Below, in pieces: positions 23,215 to 34,197 of a DNA stretch of 64,000 bases. Within the stretch, counting starts at the first letter, position 1. Each line of letters opens with the position of its first letter. Both the position numbers and the translations under genes were made by a program. The DNA lies in the NCBI RefSeq assembly GCF_040712315.1, contig NC_134017.1, forward strand, positions 24,780,322 through 24,844,321, written 5' to 3'. The notes beneath the pieces were generated by a model. That model worked only from the letters and a program-made list of their open reading frames with translations. It made no database searches and was not told the DNA's origin. The DNA is from Castanea sativa (taxonomy: Eukaryota > Streptophyta > Magnoliopsida > Fagales > Fagaceae).

Positions 23215-23333
23215 TGGGCTAGACATCATAATATGCCAAGATATGGGCTTTAGCTTAGTGATATAGGCCGACGGGTACCAATTTATTCTGGGTAAATAAC
23301 CCGGCCCACTATACAAACCCTAGAAAAACCCTA
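23215..23333 (+). promoter_or_regulatory. PWP2 promoter: three site II motifs and two telo-boxes
   Basis: Site II motifs TGGGCT lie at 23215-23220 and 23244-23249, and GGCCCA (TGGGCC on the other strand) at 23303-23308. Two telo-boxes AAACCCTA lie at 23315-23322 and 23326-23333. This pairing is established as a mark of plant ribosomal-protein and ribosome-biogenesis promoters, bound by TCP and telo-box (PUR/TRB-type) factors. No TATA box is obvious. It fits the PWP2 call. Confidence 0.75.
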
Positions 23334-23497
23334 CCTTTTGAACAAGAAGAAAGACCAAACAAACCAAGCAAAACCAGCATATCACCTTCAACCTCTGTTT
23401 GATTGCCGTGAAAAATCCGTCTAAAAAAAAAAAATTACCCACCCAACTCAACTTTCTCGGCAACCAAACAGAAAACAATCACTGTTGACGAAAAGCA

Positions 23498-26400
23498 ATG
23501 AACTACCGTTTCCAAAACCTACTCGGAGCTCCATACAGAGGAGGCAACGTAGTGATCAGCAACAACACCCTGCTAATCTCACCGGTCGGTAACCGCGTGA
23601 GCGTCACCGACCTCATCAAGTCCCAAACCCTAACCCTCCCAATCCAATCCTCCGCCGACATCTCCCGCCTCGCCGCCTCCCCCGACGGCGTCTTCCTCAT
23701 CACCGTCGACAACAACCGCCGCTGCCTCTTCATCAACCTCCGCCGCCACGTCATCCTCCACCGCATTTCCTTCAAGAGCGCCGTCACCGCCCTCCAGTTC
23801 AGCCCCGACGGGTCCCGCATCGCCGTCGCCGTCGGCAAGCTCGTCCAGATATGGCGGTCGCCGGGGTTCAGGAAGGAGTTCTTCCCTTTCGAGCTCGTGA
23901 GGACCTTCGCCGACTTCGACGACAAGGTCACGGCGCTGAATTGGAGCCCCGACTCGAACTACCTCGTCGCCGGGTCGAAGGACTTCACGGCGAGACTCTT
24001 CTCCGTTAACCTAATCGCCAAAACGAAGCCGTTTTTGTTTTTGGGGCATAGGGACACCGTAGTCGGTGCGTTTTTTGGTATCGATAAGAACGCTAAAAGA
24101 GTAGATAGGGTTTATACAGTTACTAGGGACTGTTACTTGTTTAGCTGGGAATGGCAAGATGGTAAATTGGATGAAACCGAAGGAGTGGATATGGAAACTG
24201 ATGGCAAAGATGGTAATTTGGAGGAAAATGGTGGGTATTTGGTTGGAGGGAAATGGAGGTTGTTGAGGAAGGATTGTTTTAATCAGGCTCCGGCGAAGTT
24301 GACAGCGTGTGATTATCATGCGGGGCTTGATATGGTGGTGGTTGGGTTTTCGAATGGGGTTTTCGGGTTGTATAGGACTGTGCCTGATTTTGTTTGCATT
24401 CACTTGTTGTCGATTTCAAGAGAGAAGATTACTACGGCTGTGTTTAATGAGGCCGGGAATTGGTTGACATTCGGGTGCGCGAAGCTTGGGCAGTTGCTTG
24501 TGTGGGAGTGGAGGTCGGAGAGTTATGTGGTGAAGCAGCAGGGGCATTACTTTGATGTCAATTGTGTGGCTTACTCGCCTGATTCGCAGCTTGTGGCTAC
24601 TGGAGCCGACGATAATAAAGTAAAGGTAAAAATGATTTAATGACTTAAAAGTTAAAGCATGAAAGTTTGGTTGATATGCAAAGTTTTAGCTCAAATGACT
24701 TAGCTATTTTGGTTTTAGATGTAGTGTATGTTTGTGCATATTGTATGGAAATGTTTATAGAGAGAAATTGTGGTAATTATAATAATAGTGCAGTGCATGT
24801 GGGTGGCATTTGTTTCTGTTGAGAAATGCTGTATGCAATGAGCTGATGTGGCTGTTTCAAAATGGGCGATGCTAGGGACACTATTAATTTTACTACTACA
24901 TAGGCTATACACCTGTTTGTCAACTTTTAAAGACAACATGAAAAGGTAATTGCCACATTAGTTTGTGAGGTTTTTGTAGTAAACTTGGTGGTAGTTTTAA
25001 CATTTTCCGTTTTAAAATTGACCAATTGGTATGTTACTCTAAAGGTTTTCTTCACATTACCTCAACCATACTCTAGTTTCTGCTTCTGCATGGTGAACAT
25101 TTTGGAGGTTTGAAGCATCAGTCATGTTTCCTTGGCAAATTACACAAATTAGCATTGTCTTATGATTTCAATTGTGCATACTAGTTCGTGGGTACTGAAA
25201 CTGGCCTGATAGGTGATATATTGGCATTGCATTACCTCTCAGTGATTTTTTTAAAATACCCAATTCCATAAGCAATTAGTTGAATTTAATTTTATACTAA
25301 ATGTTTTGGCCGCTAGCATTATATTCAACTTAGCATTGCTTGGATCATCGGAAGCTGTTAGTTTCAATTTCCTTAAGGTTGTCTTTCTGACTGTTCTATA
25401 TGATTATGTGCTGAATGTTCATCTTTTTTGTCTCCTTTTCTCCTATTAAGTTTGTACTTGAACTAATGTACTAGTTTTAGTGTTTGCCTTCATGCAGGTC
25501 TGGACTGTTTCATCAGGCTTCTGCTTTGTAACATTCTCAGAGCACACTAATGCAGTCACTGCTCTCCATTTTATGGCTAGTAACCATTGTCTCTTAAGTG
25601 CATCTCTGGATGGGACTGTCCGTGCATGGGATTTGTTCCGCTATCGAAACTTTAGGACATTTACTACCCCTTCATCTAGGCAATTTATTTCTTTGGCAGC
25701 TGATCAAAGCGGTGAAGTGATTTGTGCTGGAACTCTAGATTCATTTGAGGTATTCTTTTTCCATCTCTGATGGATGTTAACAATCACCACTACTCTTTTC
25801 CTCCCCCCCCCCCCCCAACCCAATCTTCCCAAATCTTTTGCTGACTTTTTAAAATAATGTCATGTTCAGATCTTTGTTTGGTCGATGAAGACTGGCCGTT
25901 TGTTGGATGTGCTTAGTGGTCATGAAGGTCCTGTTCATGGGTTGATGTTTTCCCCTACAAATGTGAGTTTGCCTGTCTTTTGTCTGTTTGTTTCTGCACT
26001 AATAACATGTGCCTATCTTTGTTATTTTAACAAATTATGCTTATCTCATTGTAATTTTTGTTTTCCATGAATGGCGGTTACCAGTTACACCCCCCCCCCC
26101 CCCCCCCCCCCGCGCACGTCCCCTTCCCCGACATTCTATTGGAGAATGATTTAACTAAAGTGCATTAAAGATTTTTCATTTTGCTATTAGGGTTTTTTAA
26201 AAAAAAATTTTATTTATTTAAGATTTCCCCTTATTTCATAGAGTGCCTAATAAGGTGTTCGTTTATCACATGTAGGCAATCTTAGCTTCTTCATCATGGG
26301 ACAGAACTGTTCGGTTGTGGGATGTTTTTGAAGGAAAAGGTGCCGTTGAGACATTTCCTCATACACATGAGGTTCTTACATTGGTTTATCGTCCAGATGG

Positions 26401-28995
26401 AAGGCAATTGGCTTCCAGCACATTAGACGGGCAGATTCATTTCTGGGACCCAATTGATGGTGTGTTAATGTACACCATTGAGGGCCGTAGGGATATTGCT
26501 GGTGGTCGTCTCATGACTGATCGTAGATCTGCTGCTAACTCGAGTTCAGGAAAGTGCTTCACAACTTTATGCTATTCTGCTGATGGGAGTTACATTTTAG
26601 CAGCAGGGACTAGCAAATACATCTGTATGTATGATGTTGCGGATCAGGTTAGTTTGCATACATCATAGATACAGAGATAACTTATTGTAGTGAACCTATG
26701 CTTCTGTTTTAAAGTTTTTTAATGTATTGTCTAGTAATCATCTCTGCTCTGGTCTGTTATCATGTTATAATTGTTTTTGTTATCTGAAAATTGTCTTTGT
26801 TATGCATATGATAAAAAGCTCTCATTACCTCTAATCATTTGTTGGGTTGGTAATTGTGGAAACTAGACAAAGAACCATGTGGAAGAGATATTTGCTTCTT
26901 CTTTTTTTCTTTTTTTTTTTAAAGGTATTAAGTAATAAAGTTATTAAATTATACTTATAAAAATAATAATATAGTTATTAAATTCTTTTGTACGCATGCT
27001 TTTCTCACCTTTTGAGAGGTTGTTGAAGACAATGCTCATAAATCCTTGACTATGCGCTGGAAAATAATATATATATATATATATATATATCTATATCTTG
27101 GGCAATATATTTAAAAATGAAGTACTTATTCTGACACATATCATATTATTGCCAATTGACAGAATTGACTTAGATTAGTTTGTCCCACTCTCAACATTTA
27201 TAACCTAATAATTAATTTGTAACACCTGATTTTTTAGCTTATTGTGCATTTTTTTAAAGAAATTTATTCCATGTCCCTTTATCTAGTTCCTAAAATTTTT
27301 AGTTAGTGGACATGACTCTCACCAAAATGTCAAACAGGATAGCAAATAACAGTTGCTCCATTTCCATAACTTATTTATGTTCAATTGTTAATTCAACATT
27401 TCAATATATAAATTATTCTAGGTGCATGTGTGACTAGCCAATATAAAAACATTTCATTAGATAAATTCTTCTGTCTTTACATTTCTATACGAAATTGGTG
27501 TTTGGAAAAATGATTGTTTTGATGGGAGGACTGTAAAGGTTAGCATTTTATTGCTTCATATATAACCCTATGATGAACTACTCAAAGATCATACGTGACC
27601 ACTATAGGTTGCAATTTTTTTCTTCTTTTTAAAGTAAAAACCTATAATGGTTATATGATTTAAGATATATATGAATTTAAATAATTGCATTATATATATA
27701 TTTATTTATTTAAGTGTCCAAAGTTTAAGTATACCAAATTGAATAAGTTTATATATTTTTGATGAATAAATAAGTTTATATATTTACATCTAAACTGCAC
27801 AGGTATTGCTGCGTCGATTTCAAATAACCCATAATCTTTCTCTTGATGGAGTTCTTGACTTCTTAAACTCAAAGAATATGACGGAAGCTGGCCCTATGGA
27901 TCTAATTGATGATGATAACAGTGACACAGAAGAAGGTGTTGATAAACAATCCCGAGTAAAGTTAGGTTATGATTTACCAGGATCCATGCCTAACCATGGC
28001 AGGCCTGTTATTCGTACAAAGTGCCTCAGAATTGCACCCACTGGACGGAGCTTTGCAGCAGCAACTACAGAGGGGGTGCTAGTATATTCGATCGATGAAT
28101 CCTTTATCTTTGATCCCACAGACCTTGACATAGATGTTACACCAGAGGTATACCCCATTTAAACTGTAACCATTGCTTATGATACGAAAATGAAGATCAT
28201 AAAAAATAATTTTCTAGATTTCATCTCTTTTGGTTTTAACCAATAAACAAAACGTCTTTCGTTTTTTCAAATATTGTTTTGATTAGAATTTGATCACATT
28301 GGGTAGTCAATTAGTTAATAGATATTAAATAGAAATATCACTATTTTCCTTATTTAATAGCAGTTTTTTCCTTTTCTGTTACTACTATCCATTTCAGTTT
28401 AGTAGCAGTATTTTTCTTATGCCGATTGTCTTTACTTCATTTATATATTTATTTATCTGGTTATGCTGTTATACAGGCAGTTGACGCAGCACTAAATGAA
28501 GATCAACAAAACAGAGCTTTGATTCTTAGCCTTCGTTTAAATGAGGATTCTCTAATTAAAAAATGCATCTTTGCCATCAGTCCAGTAGATATACCAGCTG
28601 TTGCTTCATCAATCCCTTACAGATATCTACAGAGATTAATAGAAGCATTTGCAGATCTTCTAGAAAGCTGCCCACATTTGGAGTTCATACTTAGATGGTG
28701 TCAGGTATTTTCCCCATTACTTCCAACTCTTTAAACTATTTCTGGTCATGTTAGATGCAGATGATGTCTGCATGGTGCTAGTTTTTAGATCTCATGCGTG
28801 GATTGTGATTGGTTTGTGTGGCAGGAGCTCTGCAAAGCTCATGGCAACTCTATTCAACAGAATTCCAGAAATCTGCTTCCTGCTTTAAAATCCTTGCAGA
28901 AAGCAATTACTAGAACACATCAGGATTTGGCAGATACTTGTTCCTCCAATGAATACATGCTTCGATATTTATGCTCTACAAGTGCCAAGAAATGA
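23498..28995 (+). CDS. PWP2: Periodic tryptophan protein 2 (PWP2/UTP1), WD40 small-subunit processome factor, 7 exons
   Basis: Exons: 23498-24625, 25498-25749, 25870-25962, 26276-26647, 27803-28147, 28477-28704, 28825-28995. All introns are phase 0 and GT-AG. The protein is 862 aa, near the usual 850-920. It opens MNYRFQNLLGAPYRGGNV, typical of PWP2. WD40 repeats fill about residues 50-650 (blades ending in VQIW, ARLF, LLVW, VRAWD, VRLWD, IHFWD). An acidic stretch IDDDNSDTEEG is followed by the C-terminal Utp12-type helical region (about 735-830). PWP2 is a core subunit of the UTP-B complex in the nucleolus and is needed for early 18S pre-rRNA cleavages. The first half of exon 1 is GC-rich, unlike the rest of the gene. 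Two introns carry 14- and 22-C runs. Confidence 0.95.
25803..25816 (+). repeat. Run of 14 C in PWP2 intron 2
   Basis: Homopolymer in the 120-base intron 2, about 50 bases upstream of the acceptor. Confidence 0.9.
26090..26111 (+). repeat. Run of 22 C in PWP2 intron 3
   Basis: An exceptionally long C homopolymer followed by CGCGCACG. It lies about 165 bases upstream of the exon 4 acceptor. Confidence 0.9.
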
Positions 28996-30182
28996 AGGGG
29001 TGTAGTAACTTGTGGGCACTTCAGCAAGGTTTTTGGAAATATGATCCACACCCATTGTTGTTCTACTGCATTGTTGATGGTTTAATTCATCTTCAGAAAA
29101 AACCATCCGGCTTGTCATGGAATTATGCTGCAGCTTGTGAGAAGCTGGAAGATATCCATGAAGCATGCCATCAAGGAGTTGTCCGGTGTCTTCATTGCAA
29201 AACCATCCATGTACCAAATTTTGCTGTTCAATACCAAAGAATTTGTGGCATCAGTTCATGCTGTCTCTCTAATTTGTTTAAACCAATTTTGCTGATAGAA
29301 CATTAGCCTCTGAGCAGATAGGCATCAGAATCTGATAGTATCAAAGCCGAAACATTGTAGTTTTGCTGTATGCTCAAAAGGAAATTTTGATGGAATCAAA
29401 AGTTTGTGCATTTCTCTTTAAAAGTTTCTTTGTAAAGTTCAATATATTGATAATTGTTTGCTCAAACGAACTTTACTACTCTAGAACATGTGCAATATGT
29501 TTTGCAGAGCTATAGTGCCTTCACCCCCCCCCCCCCCCCCCAAAAAAGAAAAGAAAAGAAAATAATAATTAAAATAAATGACAGAGATCTTGTTCCAGTT
29601 TTGGCATTGATGATGCTTGTTGCCAATGTGATTCTCAGCTTTGGGTTTTATGATGGATTCTGTGGTGGCTTGGGTCTGGTTTACAGTTTAGGAGCATGGG
29701 TGGTCAAGACCAATGATAGTTTTTATGAAGGGTAAAATGGTGAGGTACTGAGGTGGCTTTGGGTGTTGGCATGAGAGATTTTTGTGGTGCGGCTTTGGTG
29801 ATTTGCAGTAGAACCTGGCCAACGGAGGGAAGCGACGCCAATGCCATTGTGGGTGCTTTTTTGTCAAATATCTAATATAAATTTATACTACTCTTAATCA
29901 AATTCCTTGCTTTGGTCTCATTTTTAGACCTATCAAAATATTTCTCAATCAAATTCTCATTTTACGTTTGCCTTTATTGTTTGCTCCCGTGTATGTCTTC
30001 TCACCAGTAAGCATTCACATGGTGGTTACTAATTTTTTCAAATATTCAACTCCATATTGCACAAAAGATTTCTTCCCACTGTCAGTTCTATCTTCATTGT
30101 GCCAAATCTTCAAAATCATTCAAGTTTCTATCCAACGTTTCAATGTTGTTTTGTCCCAAGGTAAGGTAACTAATTCATTTAG
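28996..30182. other. PWP2 3'UTR and following intergenic DNA
   Basis: The 3'UTR probably extends to about 29450. A run of 18 C lies at 29524-29541. After it the sequence shows no recognisable gene; a few open frames of 60-110 codons have no domain resemblance. Confidence 0.5.
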
Positions 30183-30432
30183 CTAGTGGCGATGGTCCTA
30201 ATGTTATTAATGCAATTGGTGATAGCGCCATTGAGGCTGGGACTGTAAAGGCTCAGCTGATGAGATCTCCAAAAAGTGATGCAGTGGACAAGCAAGATGA
30301 GCTAGCATGGTGGGTGGCAAAGAGAAGAAGGATAAAATTGGAAGTAGGTCCGTCAAGCAAGTTTCACACTTCACGTAAGAGTAAAATTCCATTGGGTTCA
30401 TCAATGGCAAAACTTGATCACATATTTACGGG
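30183..30432 (+). pseudogene. Exon-like fragment of an unrecognised gene
   Basis: Between an acceptor-like TTCATTTAG and a good donor (ACGG|GTAAGA) there is one open frame of ~83 codons with protein-like composition, including DAVDKQDELAWWVAKRRR. I do not recognise the family. Neighbouring exons are not visible, so it may be a stranded gene piece or chance. Confidence 0.3.
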
Positions 30433-30632
30433 TAAGAAATATATACATATATATCTCGATTCTCTTCATGCATGGTTGCATCGGAACCGGTCATGATTTG
30501 AAAGATGAGATCAACTTTGAATGAATAACGGTTGTCACATTGAAATCCATTTCATTTCTTGATACAAAGATATTACACTTTTGAAACCTATACCACCAAA
30601 AAAATAAATTGTTTGGAAATTTAGACTCCGGA

Positions 30633-31570
30633 TGATAGAATTAACAAGTTTTAAACCCAAGTTGTTAACTAGATTTATTATAAATAAAACTTGTTAAAAC
30701 AAACAAACATCAATATCATGTCAAAATCATATGCAGCGGAAAAGTAAATAAGACAAGATATGATGAACCAGGAAAACCAATTAAACAAACTAGTTTCATA
30801 GTAAAAAACTTAGGGGAAAACCTTCCGAAAAAACAATCCGCTATAGTAAAGAGAAGTTTCAGATCTAGTACAAAACCTTTATCCCTAGACTCTACAATTC
30901 CCGTAGATAAACTTACAGCAGAAACCTTCAACCGCTTCAGAACCTCTGAACTCTTCAATATATGAAATCTCCCTTTGATGCACGGATCCTAGTACGTGAC
31001 TAACTCCTTTGCACAAATCCCAGTACCTAACTCACTCACCAACTTGAGGAAGAAGAATGTTGGCTGCAAAGTTCTTTACTTCATCAACAATGAAGATCAA
31101 GAAGCACTTGGTTACAAAACCTTAAGAAGCAAAGACGCAATAGCTTCTTTCAGAGAGAATAAGGCATTAGTCACCTTTTGCATGTGTTCTTCTTGTATTC
31201 TCATATGTGACGGCCTTTAAAATAAGTCTTATATATGTCTAGGACTGTGAGAAAAGAAACCCTACACATACATGTTAGCATGGGCCGAAAATCAGATTTG
31301 AAAATTCTAATTTCGTAATTCTCAATAGATAGAAATCTGTCTACAGCCGTCAAGACCTCGATAGATAGCTATTTGTCGGCAGCTGTCGAGCAATACAATT
31401 TTAATGAACAACTTCTCTTCACTTGTTTCTTGGTCCAATCTTCATGACTTTAATACTAGACTTGAATAACATATTTCTTGAAGTACTAAACGCATCCTAG
31501 ATCTACCCAATTACAAGTAAAGTGTTTTTTGTCAAATGATTAGTCAATTACATAAAATATGTCCTCAACA
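30633..31570 (-). mobile_element. Solo LTR (minus), same family as 46375-47379
   Basis: Read on the minus strand it starts TGTTGAGGACATAT at 31570 and shares blocks in order with 46375-47379: a CACTTTACTTGTAATTGGG block, a CTATCGA/CGACAG-rich block, and AGCCAACATTCTTC followed by TACTGGGATC. It ends TTCTATCA at 30633. No internal region and no matching 5-bp duplication were found, so one edge may be eroded. Confidence 0.65.
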
Positions 31571-32611
31571 TAAATAAATAAATACCAAGCCCACATTGTC
31601 ATGTTGAAAAAAGTAGATTGCAATTTAAACCATCTATTCCCACGAACAGACTTCCAGTTATTCGTGAGGAAATTCATATATAATTGAGCATAGTGAACTT
31701 TCAAGTTATTATTATTATTATTATTGATAAAACTTTAAACTTGTTGTCGTGAAAATGATCTTAAAAATTGCAAAAAATATCATTATATATAACAAGTGTA
31801 CAAACCAATGCATATGCACGGATACAATTAAAAACAACCACAAATTTATGATTCAAATTATACATTCTTTTGAAAAGATATTTAAATTATACCTGGTATT
31901 AACTTACACATTTTTTAAACTATATATTTCTAACATGTGTAATGGTTTCTCATTATATATATTATCTTCAGTGGTGGCTTCAGGAATTTTTTTGAGAGTG
32001 ATCATTAAAAAACTTAAATTATACAAAATCTAATAAAAAGATAATTTCATACATTGACAAACACACACACACACACAAACACATAAAATTTTACAATTTC
32101 CTGCAACAATTTTTTTTTTGTTGAAATAGTTACATGATAATCTCATTATCAATGTTGCAAGTTACATCTCTTCAAAAGTTCAGTTAAATAAAATTTTTCT
32201 TAGACTTTTTCTTTTTGTTTGTAAAGACCTAATATAATGTCAAGGGGACTAAAGTTTAAGAACAAAATTTGGTTGCAAACTTATTTGTAGCCACTCTCAC
32301 TAAACAAATTAACATTGTTACATATTTTGAAAATCTAATAAATTAGTTGCATATTCTCTATGTTCTTAAAACACGTCAAAATTTCATGTCAATTGGATGT
32401 TATTTACCATTTAATCCATAAACTTATTTTTTATGTATAGTTTTAGATTACAAAATTCGAAATTTAAATATTTGATTGATGACATAGCTATTGATCTTTT
32501 TTCTTCTTGAAATTTTGCAAGTATAACCACCTGGACTCTATGTAGAGCCGCCCTTGACTAGCCTCTAAGAGATCTTTTTTTTTTTTTTTTTGTTGTAAAT
32601 GTTAATAATTT
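31571..32611. other. AT-rich intergenic DNA
   Basis: No gene is seen. A short (CA)n tract lies at 32062-32078 and T runs at 32110 and 32577. This is the left flank of large repeat copy A. Confidence 0.5.
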
Positions 32612-33071
32612 GTATCTATTATAATTTAGAAATATTTTTTTTCAAACAAATAAAAATGATAAACTTTAGAGATAAGCAGTATTTGTAATTTCTTTTTTGA
32701 ATGTGTGTTTGAAAGTAGTGTAGTAATATAGAGAAAAATTTGGTCAGGCAAAATAAGATGAACGTGATGGGAAAAAATGCTAAATTTTAAAAGTTCTCTT
32801 AGATTTTTATTTACTATTTTTTAAATTGGGGGGTGTTTTACTTTTAGTTAGATAAAAAAATGAATAAAAAATGCTAAATTTTAGGGAATAAAAAGATGAA
32901 CAAAAAATCCTAAATATTAGAAGTTCTCTTTTTTAATTCAAAATGAAATTTGTTATTTGACATATTTTATGACCATATTTCTAAGAAAAGTTACCCTTTA
33001 TTAATGAAAGTATTTTTGAAGCATAGAAAAGTCCAGTTCAAAGAGGGGATTCCTGTTATTAATAGTATGAC

Positions 33072-33450
33072 CCAGACTCATCACATGAGCTTTGCACGTG
33101 CAATAATTCCCTTTTTTATTTATTTGTTTTTTGGTTTAGTGTTATAATTTTAAAAGTGATATATAAATAACTATGTTTTTTTTTAAAAAATAAATAAATA
33201 AAATAACGTGGAATAATGTTTAAAAATGAGATAAATATAATATCTTAAGTTTTAGGTTGAATGGAGACGATAAAGGAAATATGCTAAAACTTAGGAATAG
33301 TAAATTATTCTTTAACCCTTTTTTTTTTAATTTAAAATTATTTAACTAAAAGATAAGAGTATTTTAAAGAGTTTAAGAATTTGTGTGGGGGTATTTTAGT
33401 ACGCAAAATGTTGAAAACCAAATAAGGAATCCTGTTATTAATAGTATAGA
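33072..33450 (-). mobile_element. Small non-autonomous Helitron, copy A, minus strand
   Basis: On the minus strand it starts TCTATACTATTAATAAC (preceded by A) and ends near GTGATGAGTCTGG, preceded by a GCACGTGCAAAGC hairpin region. The homologous end in copy B reads CTAG followed by T, the canonical Helitron terminus; here it has decayed to CTGG. No coding capacity. Confidence 0.55.
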
Positions 33451-33452
33451 TA

Positions 33453-33882
33453 TCTATAACATAATTCCACTCTTTGGACTCAATTTTTACTTAATTCAGA
33501 AATACCCCTAGATCCTATATTTAATAGGGACAAAACTTGAGGACAACCCTGTAAAAATACATCTCCAACATAACTCCACATAAAATGTCTACACAATAAA
33601 ACACTTTCTTACTAATCCATGTCTTCAAAATAAACTTAACCAAAATTTGAAATTAAAAAAAAAAAAAAAACTTCTCAGTCCACTTTGATATTCCCCTCAA
33701 GACCATGTTCTATTTTTTTTTTTTTTTTATCAAGACTCATTGGTTTCTTTTAATTGACTGATTTATTTATTTATTTATTTATTTGAATTTTTGGTTTCTT
33801 TAATTTCCAATCCCACGTACACTAAACAAAAAAAAAAAAAAAGAGCCTCATCGTAGGTGCAAAGTATGTGTGATGAGGCTAG
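33453..33882 (+). mobile_element. Small non-autonomous Helitron, copy A, plus strand
   Basis: It starts TCTATAACATAATTCC after an A. It ends with the hairpin CCTCATCG ... TGATGAGG immediately followed by CTAG and then T, matching Helitron rules (5'-TC, subterminal hairpin, CTRR-3', inserted between A and T). It begins two bases from the divergent minus-strand Helitron. Confidence 0.6.
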
Positions 33883-34159
33883 TAGATAGTGTGCGTGTGT
33901 GTGATTTATAATTTAATTGGATTTAGACTATTTGTTTTTTGCACCCAATAATTCCCTTATCACAAAGATTAAAAAATTAGATGGACATGTGACGCAAATT
34001 TGGATTCTAATTGTACTACAATTTAGAATCCAATTTGATTTAAAGTCTATGATTTTAGCACTTAATAATTCACTTGGTACAAAAATTAGAAATTTAATAA
34101 GACACGTGGTACAAAATTGAGAATTCAATTAAAATCTAATTAGATTTTTTCTAAGTTTT

Positions 34160-34197
<38 letters not shown>

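Noticed and set aside
24011..24403. 130-codon minus-strand frame inside PWP2 exon 1
   Set aside because: A shadow of the coding strand within a strongly supported WD40 exon.
28971..29306. 111-codon plus-strand frame after PWP2
   Set aside because: It overlaps the PWP2 stop in another frame and lies in the 3'UTR; no domain resemblance.
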